From positions 34,812,440 through 34,876,439 of the forward strand of contig OX485807.1 in the NCBI GenBank assembly GCA_950295325.1: a stretch of 64,000 nucleotides of DNA, read 5' to 3'. The stretch is from Polytrichum commune. Taxonomy: Eukaryota > Streptophyta > Polytrichopsida > Polytrichales > Polytrichaceae. The notes below the pieces were generated by a model that had not been told where the DNA came from, made no database searches, and worked only from the letters and a program-made list of their open reading frames with translations. Shown piece by piece: positions 35,200-45,853 of this stretch. The first letter of the stretch is position 1, and each line of letters starts with the position of its first letter. The position numbers and the translations under genes were made by a program.

Positions 35200-37739
35200 T
35201 CACTTAACCAAACACCAATCAAATATAGAATGTCCGGCTAAGAAAAGTGACCAAATGACTACCCCCATACCTCAAACAGTTGTAAAAATCTGACAATCAG
35301 TCATGTCGATGCTGAGGATTGGACATTGTAAGTCACACATGATGTGCTTGCATACAGATTGCAAGTGTTGAGATTGTAGCCACACTCGCAACACCTGTGT
35401 TTTGTTGAAGTTTACAGTCTACTTGTTTTCATGATGCACTTATATATAGATATATTGCACTTTCCTTCAAATCTGTAAGCTTTACGGCTTTAGTATTATA
35501 GTTTTTCTGTTTATGAAATCCAACTTTCAGCTGCTAAAAGTGACTGGGTATCGATTCTTGACCGGCAACTTTACAAAAGATACCAGTTGTAAATGAGCAC
35601 TCTTTTCTTTCTAAAGCATTTATCCTTGTTGGGTTGAACTGCTTACCTGCAGGAAGAAAAAGGGGAAAAACCACTCATTCGAAGATGGAAAATGTTGTGA
35701 CCTATTATGCAAATCATCTTTCTTAAATGTGCTCAAAGGAAACATATATGCTACTTACCTGAGTCTATAAAGACGTTGACACAAAAGAAGATGCAGTGGA
35801 AATTCCAGATCTAAAACTTGGATCAGACTCCAGAGGGGGTACCTTTCTTTTAAAGACTCCATTATCCAGCTCGGAGACTAGTCAAGTCCTACACAGATTC
35901 CATTATCATTGGTTGCACTTGGTGTTCAAGAGTGACTTAATTATCTGTTGGCTGCAACAACCTAAAGCATAAGTAGAAATTGGGAGGCATAATTAAGAAC
36001 CACATCCCGACTGAGAGATTCTCTTGTCAAACTTGCAGTGCACAAGTTAAATCGAAGACAGTCTACACACATACCCACATCACTGGAATCTAAAAGGCTC
36101 GACAATCGTTGCTCATGCATCAAGGCAACAATTTGGCTCCTTGTGTGAGATCTTACACCAGAGCAACTGATTCATCAGAAAGGCATTCATATGTCCTAAT
36201 AAGTTAAATTGTTCAAATTTTGAACGGCACTCATTTAATCAACTCCATTCGCCTTGGGAACCAACCAACTCGAGCTTGCAACTTTCACGTTCACAGCATT
36301 GAAGTCGAGCTCAAACTTTGATTACGCTTACACTTATGTAGCATTCTGGAACCGGAGCCAAGTTGTCTTTGTCTGCATGGAAATTAGTGAGGAAAGTAGA
36401 GGGCTCATAACATGATTCATTTTAAGCATGGGACATTCATCATGTGCTTGATTACAGCTTTGTAACTTGTGCCTCTCTTCGAGGTTTAGCTTGCCCTTAA
36501 CATGTGCTGATCCTTTATTCACTGAGCTTACTTAAACTGGTTTGCTTAAATTTGTACTTGGGTTTATTAAAATCACTCACCCTGCCTAATCAACCTTACG
36601 CCAATTAATCCTTGAATTCTGTGCACTTTCCAGCAGTGCATCTGTTTTTAAGATTGATTGATTGACTAATTGATCAGGCAGCCAAAACTCGAGTCTCGTA
36701 AGTAACCAGGAGGTGGTGTCTCTTTTCTTGGGTTGTGAGCTTGCTTGCTTGTGTGGGTACAGCAGTGATCAATTCGCCAGGGACAACAACATCTCACGCT
36801 AATCTCAAGGTAACTTCTGGTTTGATTGGATTGTTTCACAATGATTGTGTTTAATTAGAACTGGGAATAAGCAAAAAAAATAAAAATATTTCTTAAGCGG
36901 GTTTTCATTTTATCTTTGGTGTTTTCCAAAGTATGAAACTTAGGGCATCTTCATTGCAGCCACCACATTTTCTTCTCATCCTTACTCCCAAATGGTGGTG
37001 GAGGAGCTAGTGGAGTAAGGTAGAAATATCATACCCCGTGAAAATAAGGTGATTCGCATTGAAGATCTGGTTTGACAATCATGAGATAATTTTCCAAGAT
37101 AGACAAGAAGGATTCATGAAGAATGTAAGTTGTTTCATATTTTTCTATCCTATAAATAAATTTAAAAAAAAAAAAAAAAAAAAATGCTACAATTTTTCAA
37201 AGTGGAAAGTTGTCCAAACCCCTACTCATTCACTAGATTCTCCCTACACCAAACACGGTAATCCGCATTTCCATACAGAACATCACCTAAATTGGTTACC
37301 TCATGAGTACATTAACACTTGACTCCCATTGGCTACACTAAGTGTACACGCATTGAAGTTGCCGCCGAGCCATGCTTCATTTTAGAAATAACACTTCACC
37401 ATTATGACGGTGGTCTAGTGCATGGCTAGAGGGTGGTTAATGGGTTATGTTATTTCTACCTTACTACGTAAAGGGGTCTTAAGATTATAGTGACAAAGGT
37501 GTCATTGTCAAAAGTTTACGATCTTTGCATCTTGGAGTTCATAGATTTAGAGGCAGTAGAGGGATCTAGAGACAATATGGATAATGAAAAAAATTCTATG
37601 CCTAGTTCCATAGTATCAGTAAGTTTGCGAGATATTTAAATCTGTGAGATCATGACAAAAAATAAATTCTTTTAATAACCCTGCTCATTGGACATTATAC
37701 GATTGAAATGGCTTCTTTCTATTCCATCTTTGCCGTATG
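35200..37739. other. Spacer, possibly including a non-coding exon
   Basis: No coding frame recognised. Around 36,715-36,810 a stretch ends CTAATCTCAAG followed by GTAACTT, a good plant 5' splice site preceded by leader-like sequence. This could be the 5' exon of an unannotated transcript. A diffuse inverted repeat (GTAAGGTAGAAATA at 37,015 and its complement at 37,455) suggests another MITE at about 36,945-37,480. Confidence 0.3.
37164..37184. repeat. poly(A) tract
   Basis: Twenty-one A residues. No SINE or LINE body with a target duplication was found around it. Confidence 0.9.
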
Positions 37740-37810
37740 TCTTTTATGCTCAACCCCACCCGTTTGGTAAGTGGCCGATCTTGAGTTGAGTTGAACTCTG
37801 AGTGGAAGCA
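37740..37810 (+). pseudogene. Decayed tRNA-Thr(AGT) relic, unit 1
   Basis: The 3' two thirds still read like plant tRNA-Thr(AGT): CACCCGTTTGGTAAGTGG for the anticodon arm, ATCTTGAG, then GAACTCTGAGTGGAAGCA for the T arm and acceptor end. The anticodon loop has changed to TTGGTAA and the D arm is largely lost. It heads the first repeat unit, upstream of the tRNA-Ala at 38,080. Confidence 0.6.
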
Positions 37811-38079
37811 ACCTTTTACGTGATTGGATCTCCTTTTTGGGGCCCTTTCTCCTAGCTTCTCGAGCTTTCTCTCACTACACGCCCGTTGGGGTGTCTGGTG
37901 GGAATTGGTGAACATTGGCTTGAACATGGCATGTCATCCAAGGATCAATTCGTCAACCTCCCATACATTGACAATTGCAAGGTATCTATGCGACACACCA
38001 ATGGCCATTATGTGGTCATCTTAGATTTTGATCATCAAAGCATAATTGGTGTGGAGGCAAACAACACTTCCAGTAGCTT

Positions 38080-38152
38080 GGGGATGTAGCTCAGATGGTA
38101 GAGCGCTCGCTTAGCATGCGAGAGGTACGGGGATCGATACCCCGCATCTCCA
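38080..38152 (+). tRNA. tRNA-Ala (AGC)
   Basis: A complete 73-nt cloverleaf. The acceptor stem GGGGATG pairs with CATCTCC and keeps the G3:U70 wobble that is the alanine identity element. The D arm is GCTC/GAGC. The anticodon arm CTCGC-TTAGCAT-GCGAG carries AGC, the T arm is CGGGG/CCCCG, and the discriminator is A. The internal A box (TAGCTCAGATGG) and B box (GGATCGATACC) needed for RNA polymerase III are intact. A TTTT run at 38,160-38,163 follows. The CCA end is not encoded, as expected in eukaryotes. The sequence matches the usual plant tRNA-Ala(AGC) form as I know it. Confidence 0.97.
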
Positions 38153-38157
38153 ACTTT

Positions 38158-38230
38158 GCTTTTGGAGCTCAATTGGCTAGATCACCTTTTAGTAAGTGGG
38201 AGGTCATGAGTTCAACTCTCAACGGCAACA
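38158..38230 (+). pseudogene. Degenerate tRNA-Thr(AGT), unit 2
   Basis: The order GCTC-AATTGGCTA-GATC, TTAGTAA anticodon loop (AGT), AGGTC, TGAG-TTCAACT-CTCA follows plant tRNA-Thr(AGT). The acceptor stem (GCTTTTG against CGGCAAC) no longer pairs well, the anticodon stem is one base short and the D stem has a mismatch. A T7 run follows at 38,231, so it could still be transcribed by RNA polymerase III. It starts 6 bp after the tRNA-Ala gene. Confidence 0.7.
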
Positions 38231-38493
38231 TTTTTTTAGGTGTTCGGATCTCCCTTTTCTCCTAGCTTCTCGAGCTTTCTCTGACTACACGCTTGTTGGG
38301 GTGTCTGGTGGGGGATTGGTGGACACTGGCTTCAACATGGCATGTCGCCCAAGGATCAGTTCGTCAACCTCCCATGCATTGACAATTGCAAGGTATCTAT
38401 GCGACACACACCAATTGCCAGTATGTGGCCATCTTGGGTTTTGACCATCAAACCATAAGTGGTGTGGAGGCAAACATCACTTCGATTTAGCTT

Positions 38494-38566
38494 GGGGATG
38501 TAGCTCAGATGGTAGTGCGCTCGCTTAGCATGCGAGAGGTACGGGGATCGACACCCCGCATCTCCA
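38494..38566 (+). tRNA. tRNA-Ala (AGC), second copy
   Basis: Nearly identical to the gene at 38,080 and 414 bp away. Two differences are visible. The D stem reads GTGC instead of GAGC, which creates a mismatch with GCTC. The T loop reads ATCGACA instead of ATCGATA. The acceptor stem with G3:U70, the anticodon AGC and the T stem are intact, and TTTTT at 38,568-38,572 can terminate transcription. The D-stem mismatch may reduce stability, so it could be a weaker gene or an early pseudogene. Confidence 0.9.
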
Positions 38567-38571
38567 ATTTT

Positions 38572-38645
38572 TCTTCTGGAGCTCAATCGGCTAGATCACC
38601 CTTTTAGTAAGCGGGAGGTCATGAGTTCAACTTTCAAAGGCAACA
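38572..38645 (+). pseudogene. Degenerate tRNA-Thr(AGT), unit 3
   Basis: Same tRNA-Thr-like relic as at 38,158, but with a full-length anticodon arm (CCCTT-TTAGTAA-GCGGG). The acceptor stem is broken and the T stem reads CTTTCA. A T7 run follows at 38,646. It begins 6 bp after the second tRNA-Ala and heads a third unit that has no Ala gene. Confidence 0.7.
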
Positions 38646-39549
38646 TTTTTTTAGGTGTTTGGATCTCCCTTTTCTCCTAGCTTCTCAAGCTTTCTCTGAC
38701 TACACGCTCGTTGGGGTGTCTGGTGGGGGATTGGTGGACATTGGCTTCAACATGGCATGTCACTCAAGGATCAATTCATCAACCTTCTACATGAGTCATA
38801 AGTATTTCAATATTGTATCAATCATGTCATCTACAATTCTAAAACATTCGGCATATGATCTAATTCATCACAATCTAGACCATCTTGATCAATAGGAACA
38901 AGTCACAATAAGGTTTTAAACCATAAACTTGTCACATCTCACCGAAAGTCAAATATCTCATATGGGACAAATGCATTGTTAATGGCAAAGCGGCATGGGA
39001 AAGAGTGCTCAAGTCACTTCAAATCGGTTTTTTCTTGGGAAAGGCGCTACTTAGAAAATTCAATCATGTGTGGGGTGCAAGAGGGATTCTATGTCATAGA
39101 GAGAAAGCTATGATCATATGAGTCTATAAATTCATGTATAATTAGGCTTGTAAGGCTCACTATGTGGTTGGGGGTGGGGGTTGTCCTCTACTAATGGCAT
39201 GGTAGATTGTCTGCAGTGATTTGCTTCTTGTGACATGTGTTTTTCACATGGTGGTGTGGCACACTTCAAGGATTACAATTCCTATCTACATGGGAGTGTC
39301 TTCATGTTTCTTGATTCCATTATCAACAGTCAACAAATTGGTCTTATGTGTAAATCCAATACCTTAAAATTTTGAATCAAATAGAAAAAGAAAAGAAAAA
39401 GAACTTTAAAATATCTCAACATTGTATTCATCATGTCCCCTACATTCCATATTCAACTTGTGCTAAAAATACACATCTTTTAACACCATGGATCATGGTG
39501 AGCCAATTGTGCACAATAAGGTTAGTAGTCTCAAAAGGACACTTTTCTA

Positions 39550-39860
39550 TCTATACTTACTTCTTGTAGGGTATGAAACACACTATTAGTACGAGATGAC
39601 TAACAATTCCAAATCGTGGTTGTACCCACTTTCCTCACATTTTTGTGAGCTCACATGGACATTCTATTCATTGTCAAAGTGAAGAATCTCTCTGAGATAT
39701 TAAAAGATCATATAGGTCCACATATTTTATGTCTAGAATAGTAAACAAAATCTGAGCAACTAGTCCAATCTCTTAATTTCACATGTTAATCTGGTGTCCG
39801 TTCTTAGATCCACACCAACCATACACTTCTCAAGTATAGATGTCCATTTAAGACCAAACA
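39550..39860 (+). repeat. Dispersed repeat R1, copy 4
   Basis: CTTCTTGTAGGGTATGAAAC, AGTACGAGATGACT, GTCCAATCTCTTAATTTC, GTGTCCGTTCTTAGATCCAC. Same orientation as the other copies. Confidence 0.65.
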
Positions 39861-40204
39861 CCAAACTAGGCACATCTACATTTAGTCCCAAGCAATCTTC
39901 CTACCCAACTTTGAAACAATGAAGTGAGGAGAGAACCAATCATCCATACTTCCGCCATTTGACTTGTAAACTTGGCTTCCTTACCTCTCTAGCAAATATG
40001 TGTGGTACACCAGATGCACGCGGTGAAGGACTAGTTGGCAGGAAGGGACACTTGCCATGCCTTCCAACGTCCTCTGTTTATAGGCTTTGAGTGCATATAA
40101 AGCATCGGCACATGCCCCTTTTACTATACTCTAGCCTCAATCAATCTAAGCACCAATCACATGCTGAAAAATAAGATTATATGCAACATGTGGGTGGCCA
40201 CTTT

Positions 40205-40325
40205 AGTGTCTAAACAGTGAACCGGTGGAGTTTGAGAAATAACCGGTTGAAGTTCGAGATTTCAGGAAAATAAAATTGCCAATAATCTTAGAAAATGCCT
40301 CTGTAGAATATGCCCAAAAATGTCC
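40205..40325. repeat. Dispersed repeat R5, copy 2
   Basis: GAACCGGTGGAGTTTGAGAA, AACCGGTTGAAGTTCG, TTCAGGAAAAT and GTAGAATATGCCCAA follow the order of the 57.9-kb copy. Confidence 0.5.
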
Positions 40326-40964
40326 CCCGATTGTGTCTAAAGTGGGAGGCCTGAGGTACTACACTATGAGCCACATGACCGCAGGAATTTAAAGGAGTTG
40401 CACATCCACAAGAGCTTGGACCCAAGTGAATTTTGACCAAGACTTCGATGGGCAAGTGTTTCATGAAATGCACCATAACTAGACTGTGTGACTTTTGGAC
40501 ATTATCAAATTGAACATGTGCACTTCCATCAACAAACCCTATGATTGACATGGCAAAAACTAATCTTAAATGTGGATTACATCTCCTACGTCATAGACAC
40601 ATTTTAGTTACATGCACACTATGTTTTTTGAGTGAAGATTATGCATCTACAGTGATCATTGGACCCCATCACTTCTCAAAAAATATAGATAGTTAAGCTT
40701 TCCATCGTGTTCTAGTTTCTTCACCCGAATAATTTGTTTTGCAACATGCATGTTTCGACAGTGCAAAAAGTGTCTTCATGTATTATTGCCTTTGAACAGG
40801 GCTCATGCCCATGTTTAGTTAAACCCTAATTCTGATAGTCTCCAAATGTATTACAATCACAAGCACTCAATGTCAGGGGTTTACACTATTGTCCAAAGGA
40901 CGTGATAAAGCTGTTGTTTGGTGAGGTGAACAGGGATTGATATTGTGGCGGGTACAATGACCAA

Positions 40965-41150
40965 ATAAATAGTTGATTTAGGTGGCCCACAATATTCGTG
41001 AACTTACATTTGATTGTCTTGCAATCATTGAGTAACAACTAGAGAAGGTGTCATATGATGCATGTTGCTACAGAACAAAGTCATGAAGACCACTGTAATC
41101 AATGTGGCACACCAATTTTAGTGCCACATTAAATCAGCATAGCTTGATTG
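40965..41150. mobile_element. MITE with GATTTAGTGTGGC termini, copy 3
   Basis: TTGATTTAGGTGGCCCACAA to TAGTGCCACATTAAATCAGC, with GATTGTCTTGCAATC and GGTGTCATATGATGC inside. Same orientation as copy 2. Confidence 0.65.
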
Positions 41151-41214
41151 TTGGAGACATGATTCCACTAGTTCTACAATTTAGGATATGTAAAGTATTT
41201 GGGTCTTAAGTGGT

Positions 41215-41480
41215 TAACTTTTCCGACTAGCCCACTTCTTCTAGGATTTGAAACACGCAATTAGCACGAGATGGTTGCCAAATCCAAGTTGAGGCTATAA
41301 CCACTTTCCTAATAAATTTTGGAGCTCATATGAATATTCTGCTTATTAAGTACACATATAGTCCTCTCAAGTATGTTGACTAATGAACCATATTTTGAAC
41401 AGGCAGTCCAATCTCTTTAAACACATGTTCTTTTTATATCCGTATTTATAGCCATACCTAACCACACACAGGTGTCCAAC
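41215..41480 (+). repeat. Dispersed repeat R1, copy 5
   Basis: CTTCTAGGATTTGAAACACG, TAGCACGAGATGG, CAGTCCAATCTCTTTAAAC, CCATACCTAACCACACAC. Follows directly after a copy of the GATTTAGTGTGGC MITE. Confidence 0.65.
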
Positions 41481-44400
41481 TGAAAAAACAACTGAATTAG
41501 GCAAGTCTCTCTCATGAAAAATAGGTTTTGAGCATCCTAAAACTAAATCATGAATCATGTCCCCAATCATGCTTTGGGTAGATGTCACATGATAGTTTGT
41601 TGCTCTCTGTGACAACTTCAAGTGACCTAGATTGTCATTGTAACACATCAACAATGATAGTCTAATGCAGAACGATATTGCAAGCGTAGTACTCCAGTAC
41701 TCACTCAACTTTGGTTTTTTTTTTGTTGAAGATTATCAGTTCATTCAATCAATCCCCTCAAAGCTGCCAAAACAGATGAAACCTTGATCAAGGATGGTTG
41801 AGGGTTTTGCCATGAAGTATTCGGCATTCACAACATGTTACCGCCCATCTACCTATTACTAAACACGTATTGCCAATACAAGAGTATTATATGCAACGCA
41901 ATCAATATACAGTAGTTCAAATTTTCAAAAAGGTTGCAACTGCAAGCTTAGAAGACATTTTGTCAATACAATGGTACACGTGAGTCCATAGTGCATGTAA
42001 ACAAGTGGTTGGAGGTCTTGCTGCAACTATCAATAAGATTGGCAAAAAGTTGACAGTGTTTTATAACATGATGTTCCACACTAGGCTTTGTGACATTATC
42101 ATTGATCCATTGCGATTGATGACGTTCATCAAGCACATGGAATCTTTGAATTGTCATATGTTGGAGAATGTGTTAACAGTGTCTGAATTATGTCCTATAC
42201 CCAAGTGCATTGCAGTGAATATTGAAAAACGTAAATCCCATGATGAATGCTTAGACTTCTCATGCCATCACTGACATATGTGTTATATTATGATATGGGC
42301 ATATCGTGTATCCATCAACTATCATCTTAGTGAAATTGGTACTTTAAGAAAATAATAATAATAATAATACTGGACACATGAAGACCAAGGTCATCACATT
42401 TATTTGATGATACAATATCCAAATCAGAACCAAAGCAGACAACTTACCAGATTGAAATTCAACCCTTTGGAAGCTTTAAGGATTGTCTCCAATCAGGGAT
42501 GGTCCATTTGGAAATGCTCAGCAAGTCATGTGCCAATTAAACATGTACCTATTAAATTCAATTGCACATGAATGTTAGGAACATTATTTATCTCCTATGT
42601 TTCTGTACTAAAATTGGAGATATCAAATCCAAACCAATGCACCCATCAATAAAATCACACGTTTTTCGAATTTCCATTGTGTCAGTTCTCCTGGTTTAAA
42701 CATGCATACATGCAAAACATGATGAAACGGCCAGAGTTCTAGCCAAATAGTTGGAATAATTTGTCACATGTAATTTGCCTCTATTTGCAAGTTGATGGAA
42801 GGAATACCTGCGAAATTCAGCCACAGCAGCTCCATTCACAGACTAATATGCACTCCACAGGGCAGTTGCAAACTGTTTTGTAAAGATTGAGGTATTTATA
42901 TGTATTGATTTTGTTGAGATTCTATGCGCTGGTTTTATAATCTTCTACAATCCCATGGTTAAGAAAAGAATTTAGTTTGTACTCGTTGTAAATTTGTTCA
43001 CACTTTCAAAATGGGTTGAAATCATGATCCATGCAGTTAAAAGCCGATCGCATTGCAGGTGCATATAGGTTATTCATCTACGCTGAAACTTCAGACCCAG
43101 ACACTCTGCATCAGCCCACCAAATCATAGATTGTGTCAAATGCAAGTGGGCAGTGTTAAATGTTAAGTTAGTGTCAACACATTCCCTTCAGGGTTTAATA
43201 TCTTAACAGTGCTAATTCAACATTTCCTTAACATTTCAATAAACATTGATTCAAGCATTTAAATATTGGCTTACATTTCATCCTTTTAGATCTTGCAATT
43301 ATAAAATATAGAAATCAAAGATGAAAATTGCAACCCTATGATTGCTAGGCATTGATTCAGTGCTGTAGTCTCATATGATTGAATCAATGTGAAATCAGTA
43401 ATCGTTATATGGATCTGCAGGTTTGTAATGATACCTTAAGCAGCAGGCTTCTGTTAGCAGGCAGCCTTTCTGTAAGAGACCAGTCAGTGCTGGTGCAAGC
43501 TGTATTTACATTCAAAAAATATTGCCTGCTCCTGATATCGAATGTCACAGATATTCATTAAGCCTAAATATTGTCTGCAGACCCCACAACATATCACATA
43601 TCATTTAACCAGGAATGATCAGAGATTGGTCCTGTCCACATAACATATTCATGGAGATCAGATGCTTGACAAAAGATGCCCACAGAGAAGTTCAGCATGC
43701 TCAGAATATAACACGTATATCCAGATTTCAACTTCTTGGCTAACTTTGAGGAAGCCAACAAAGAGATGACAAGCTCGCAGTTAACTTGTCAGACAATCCA
43801 ATGAAAAAATAATATCTTCTGAAGTTGGTTATACTGCTGACACAGAAATCTAGGTGCACCTTTGATCATGCTGCCTGCAACATGTCGATTGTTGAACGAA
43901 GACGGGCACACCACCAAGATGAATAACCTGGCCCACAAGATACGAGGATTGACTCAAGATCAAAATATTAGGAAAACCCCAGAACTATGTGAAAAGTGCC
44001 ACCACTATGCTTCATAGTTGTAAATGGGCACCAATATACACTGGATCATCCCAAACAGACATGTTCGTAACACCATCTGATGCTCAAAACATGCAGCAAA
44101 GATATTTCAACAGGATTTGCATCTCTGACATCCACTTTTATGCGTCAGATTCATAGCTTGTCTAAAACTGCAGACTAACATTCAAACACTGAAGAGATAC
44201 TTCTACACATAGATTGACATCTTCCAATCAATAAAATAAAAATGAAGTAATTGAGTAGCACTTAAAAAAAAGCTGACACTTCTAACTGTGTCACTTGCAT
44301 ATCAACCTCATCTATAGCAAAACATTGTTCACCAAATTATATCCTTGAAGTCCTCCTTATTTGCATCCAGCTCCCATTCCGTCTCCAATAGCAACCAAAG

Positions 44401-45853
44401 ACATGTACCACTAAAAGCACTATTTCATGAACATAACTTTTTAGGTATACACCATGAGACCAGAAAATAAATAAGACACACTGCTCTCTAGCTCATAAGT
44501 CAATCTCACTCTCATCTTCCATAAGGATAGATATTGTTGATCCTTAGGTTTTGAGAATGTGCACGACATCATTTTGAACACACAAGCTGCACTAGTCTTA
44601 CCATCAGAGAGCACACATGCTTCAGGAAGGCTAGTTTGACTTATGTAAGAAACCAGTGCACTCTCTCACAAGAGTATTGTCAATCTATGTGCAGATTTTC
44701 ACCCATGCTAGATCCTACCCTGGATATTCTATAATAAATGGTGTAGGGAAAGCAATAGTTTTACACCTGGACGCATTTCTGCACTGGAGAAAAAACTCCA
44801 CCATGATCAAAATACCACTTCTTATAACACCACCTTCCACATCAACGTACTTGCTGATTCCCGGCAATGAAAAAGCAACAAGACCAGAGAGAATTTTGGC
44901 ATCCAAAATTCCACACCATGTCAATAAATTCTACCACAAGGTCTAGCACAAAGGTGGTTAACCCTCAAAGGTCTAAGGGGCTCAGAATATACACATTTCT
45001 ACAAGTCCTCACCAAGTCTTAAAAATCACATTATTTATATTTATGAGTTCGAAACTTAATTTAGTGCGTCCTTTTATGTCAAACGCCTCGACACAAGAGG
45101 CATCAAGTTCAAATTTCTGGTGTATACATATCAAAAGACGTTTGTGTCAATACCAAAACCATACTGTTTCACAACAATATTACAGAGCAAAAGCAATTTC
45201 TAAACCTTGATAAACGGATAGCATCAGCTTAATATTGATCTGCCTGCTATAGGCAACGGTTGACTGACCTCATTCTTAAATTCCAACTGGGTAGATGAAG
45301 CCAGAGCCAGAATAACCCACGTTTAGAGGAACAGATTCAAATCTCCACACCCTGCGCCTCCACTTTTGTGCTCCTTCGAGTAAAAGGCCACCCACTATGT
45401 TGAAGAAGCGGATAGGTGAAGTAATTGAAGATGACACATATTACAAACTACAACTTGAAACATACATCACCCATAAGGTTTTAGAAGCCACACACCTGAT
45501 ATAATCAGATAAACTAAACTGAAATAAGAATGCAGAGAGAATATGCAAAAACACATTAACCCCTTTTCATCTTTACCACATATTAAACCCCAAAGTGGAT
45601 AATGAAAACAAGGGTTAAACTAGAAAATATTACAAGGATCTGTAGCCTCTTCATTGATAAAGACGAATGTAGAAAATGAGCACCCTTACGGAACTGCCCC
45701 ATTCATCAGATTCAAAGAATGACTACTGTTGAATAATACTGCACTTGACAGCATATCCTAGGTGCTCATAATAAGCTAACAACAAGACAGATTTCTAGGC
45801 ATTTTCCCCTGTCATTCTTTTCTTGCTGGTCATTTCTCTCTAAACCATAACTA
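41481..45853. other. Low-repeat flank downstream of the U-box gene
   Basis: Distinctly poorer in MITEs than the rest of the window. It probably includes the U-box 3' UTR nearest 45,853. Short frames (for example 41,367-41,708 minus, 113 codons; 44,656-44,946 plus, 96 codons) show no recognisable domains. Confidence 0.4.

Larger units (their letters stand above)
37740..38800 (+). repeat. Tandem array of tRNA-Thr-like / spacer / tRNA-Ala units
   Basis: Three head-to-tail units with a period of about 410-415 bp. The landmark CCTAGCTTCT sits at 37,851, 38,261 and 38,676. The spacer block (TTGGGGTGTCTGGTGGG, then ACATGGCATGTC, then AAGGATCA) is shared by all three. Unit 3 diverges near 38,785, before the place where a third tRNA-Ala would lie. 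Units 2 and 3 are closer to each other than to unit 1. Confidence 0.9.

Noticed and set aside
37164..37184. Poly(A) tract as the tail of a SINE or processed pseudogene
   Set aside because: No upstream body with RNA polymerase III boxes or coding sequence, and no flanking duplication.
36942..37477. Possible MITE with GGGCATCTTCATTGC at one end
   Set aside because: Only subterminal blocks pair; the outer ends do not match well enough to define an element.
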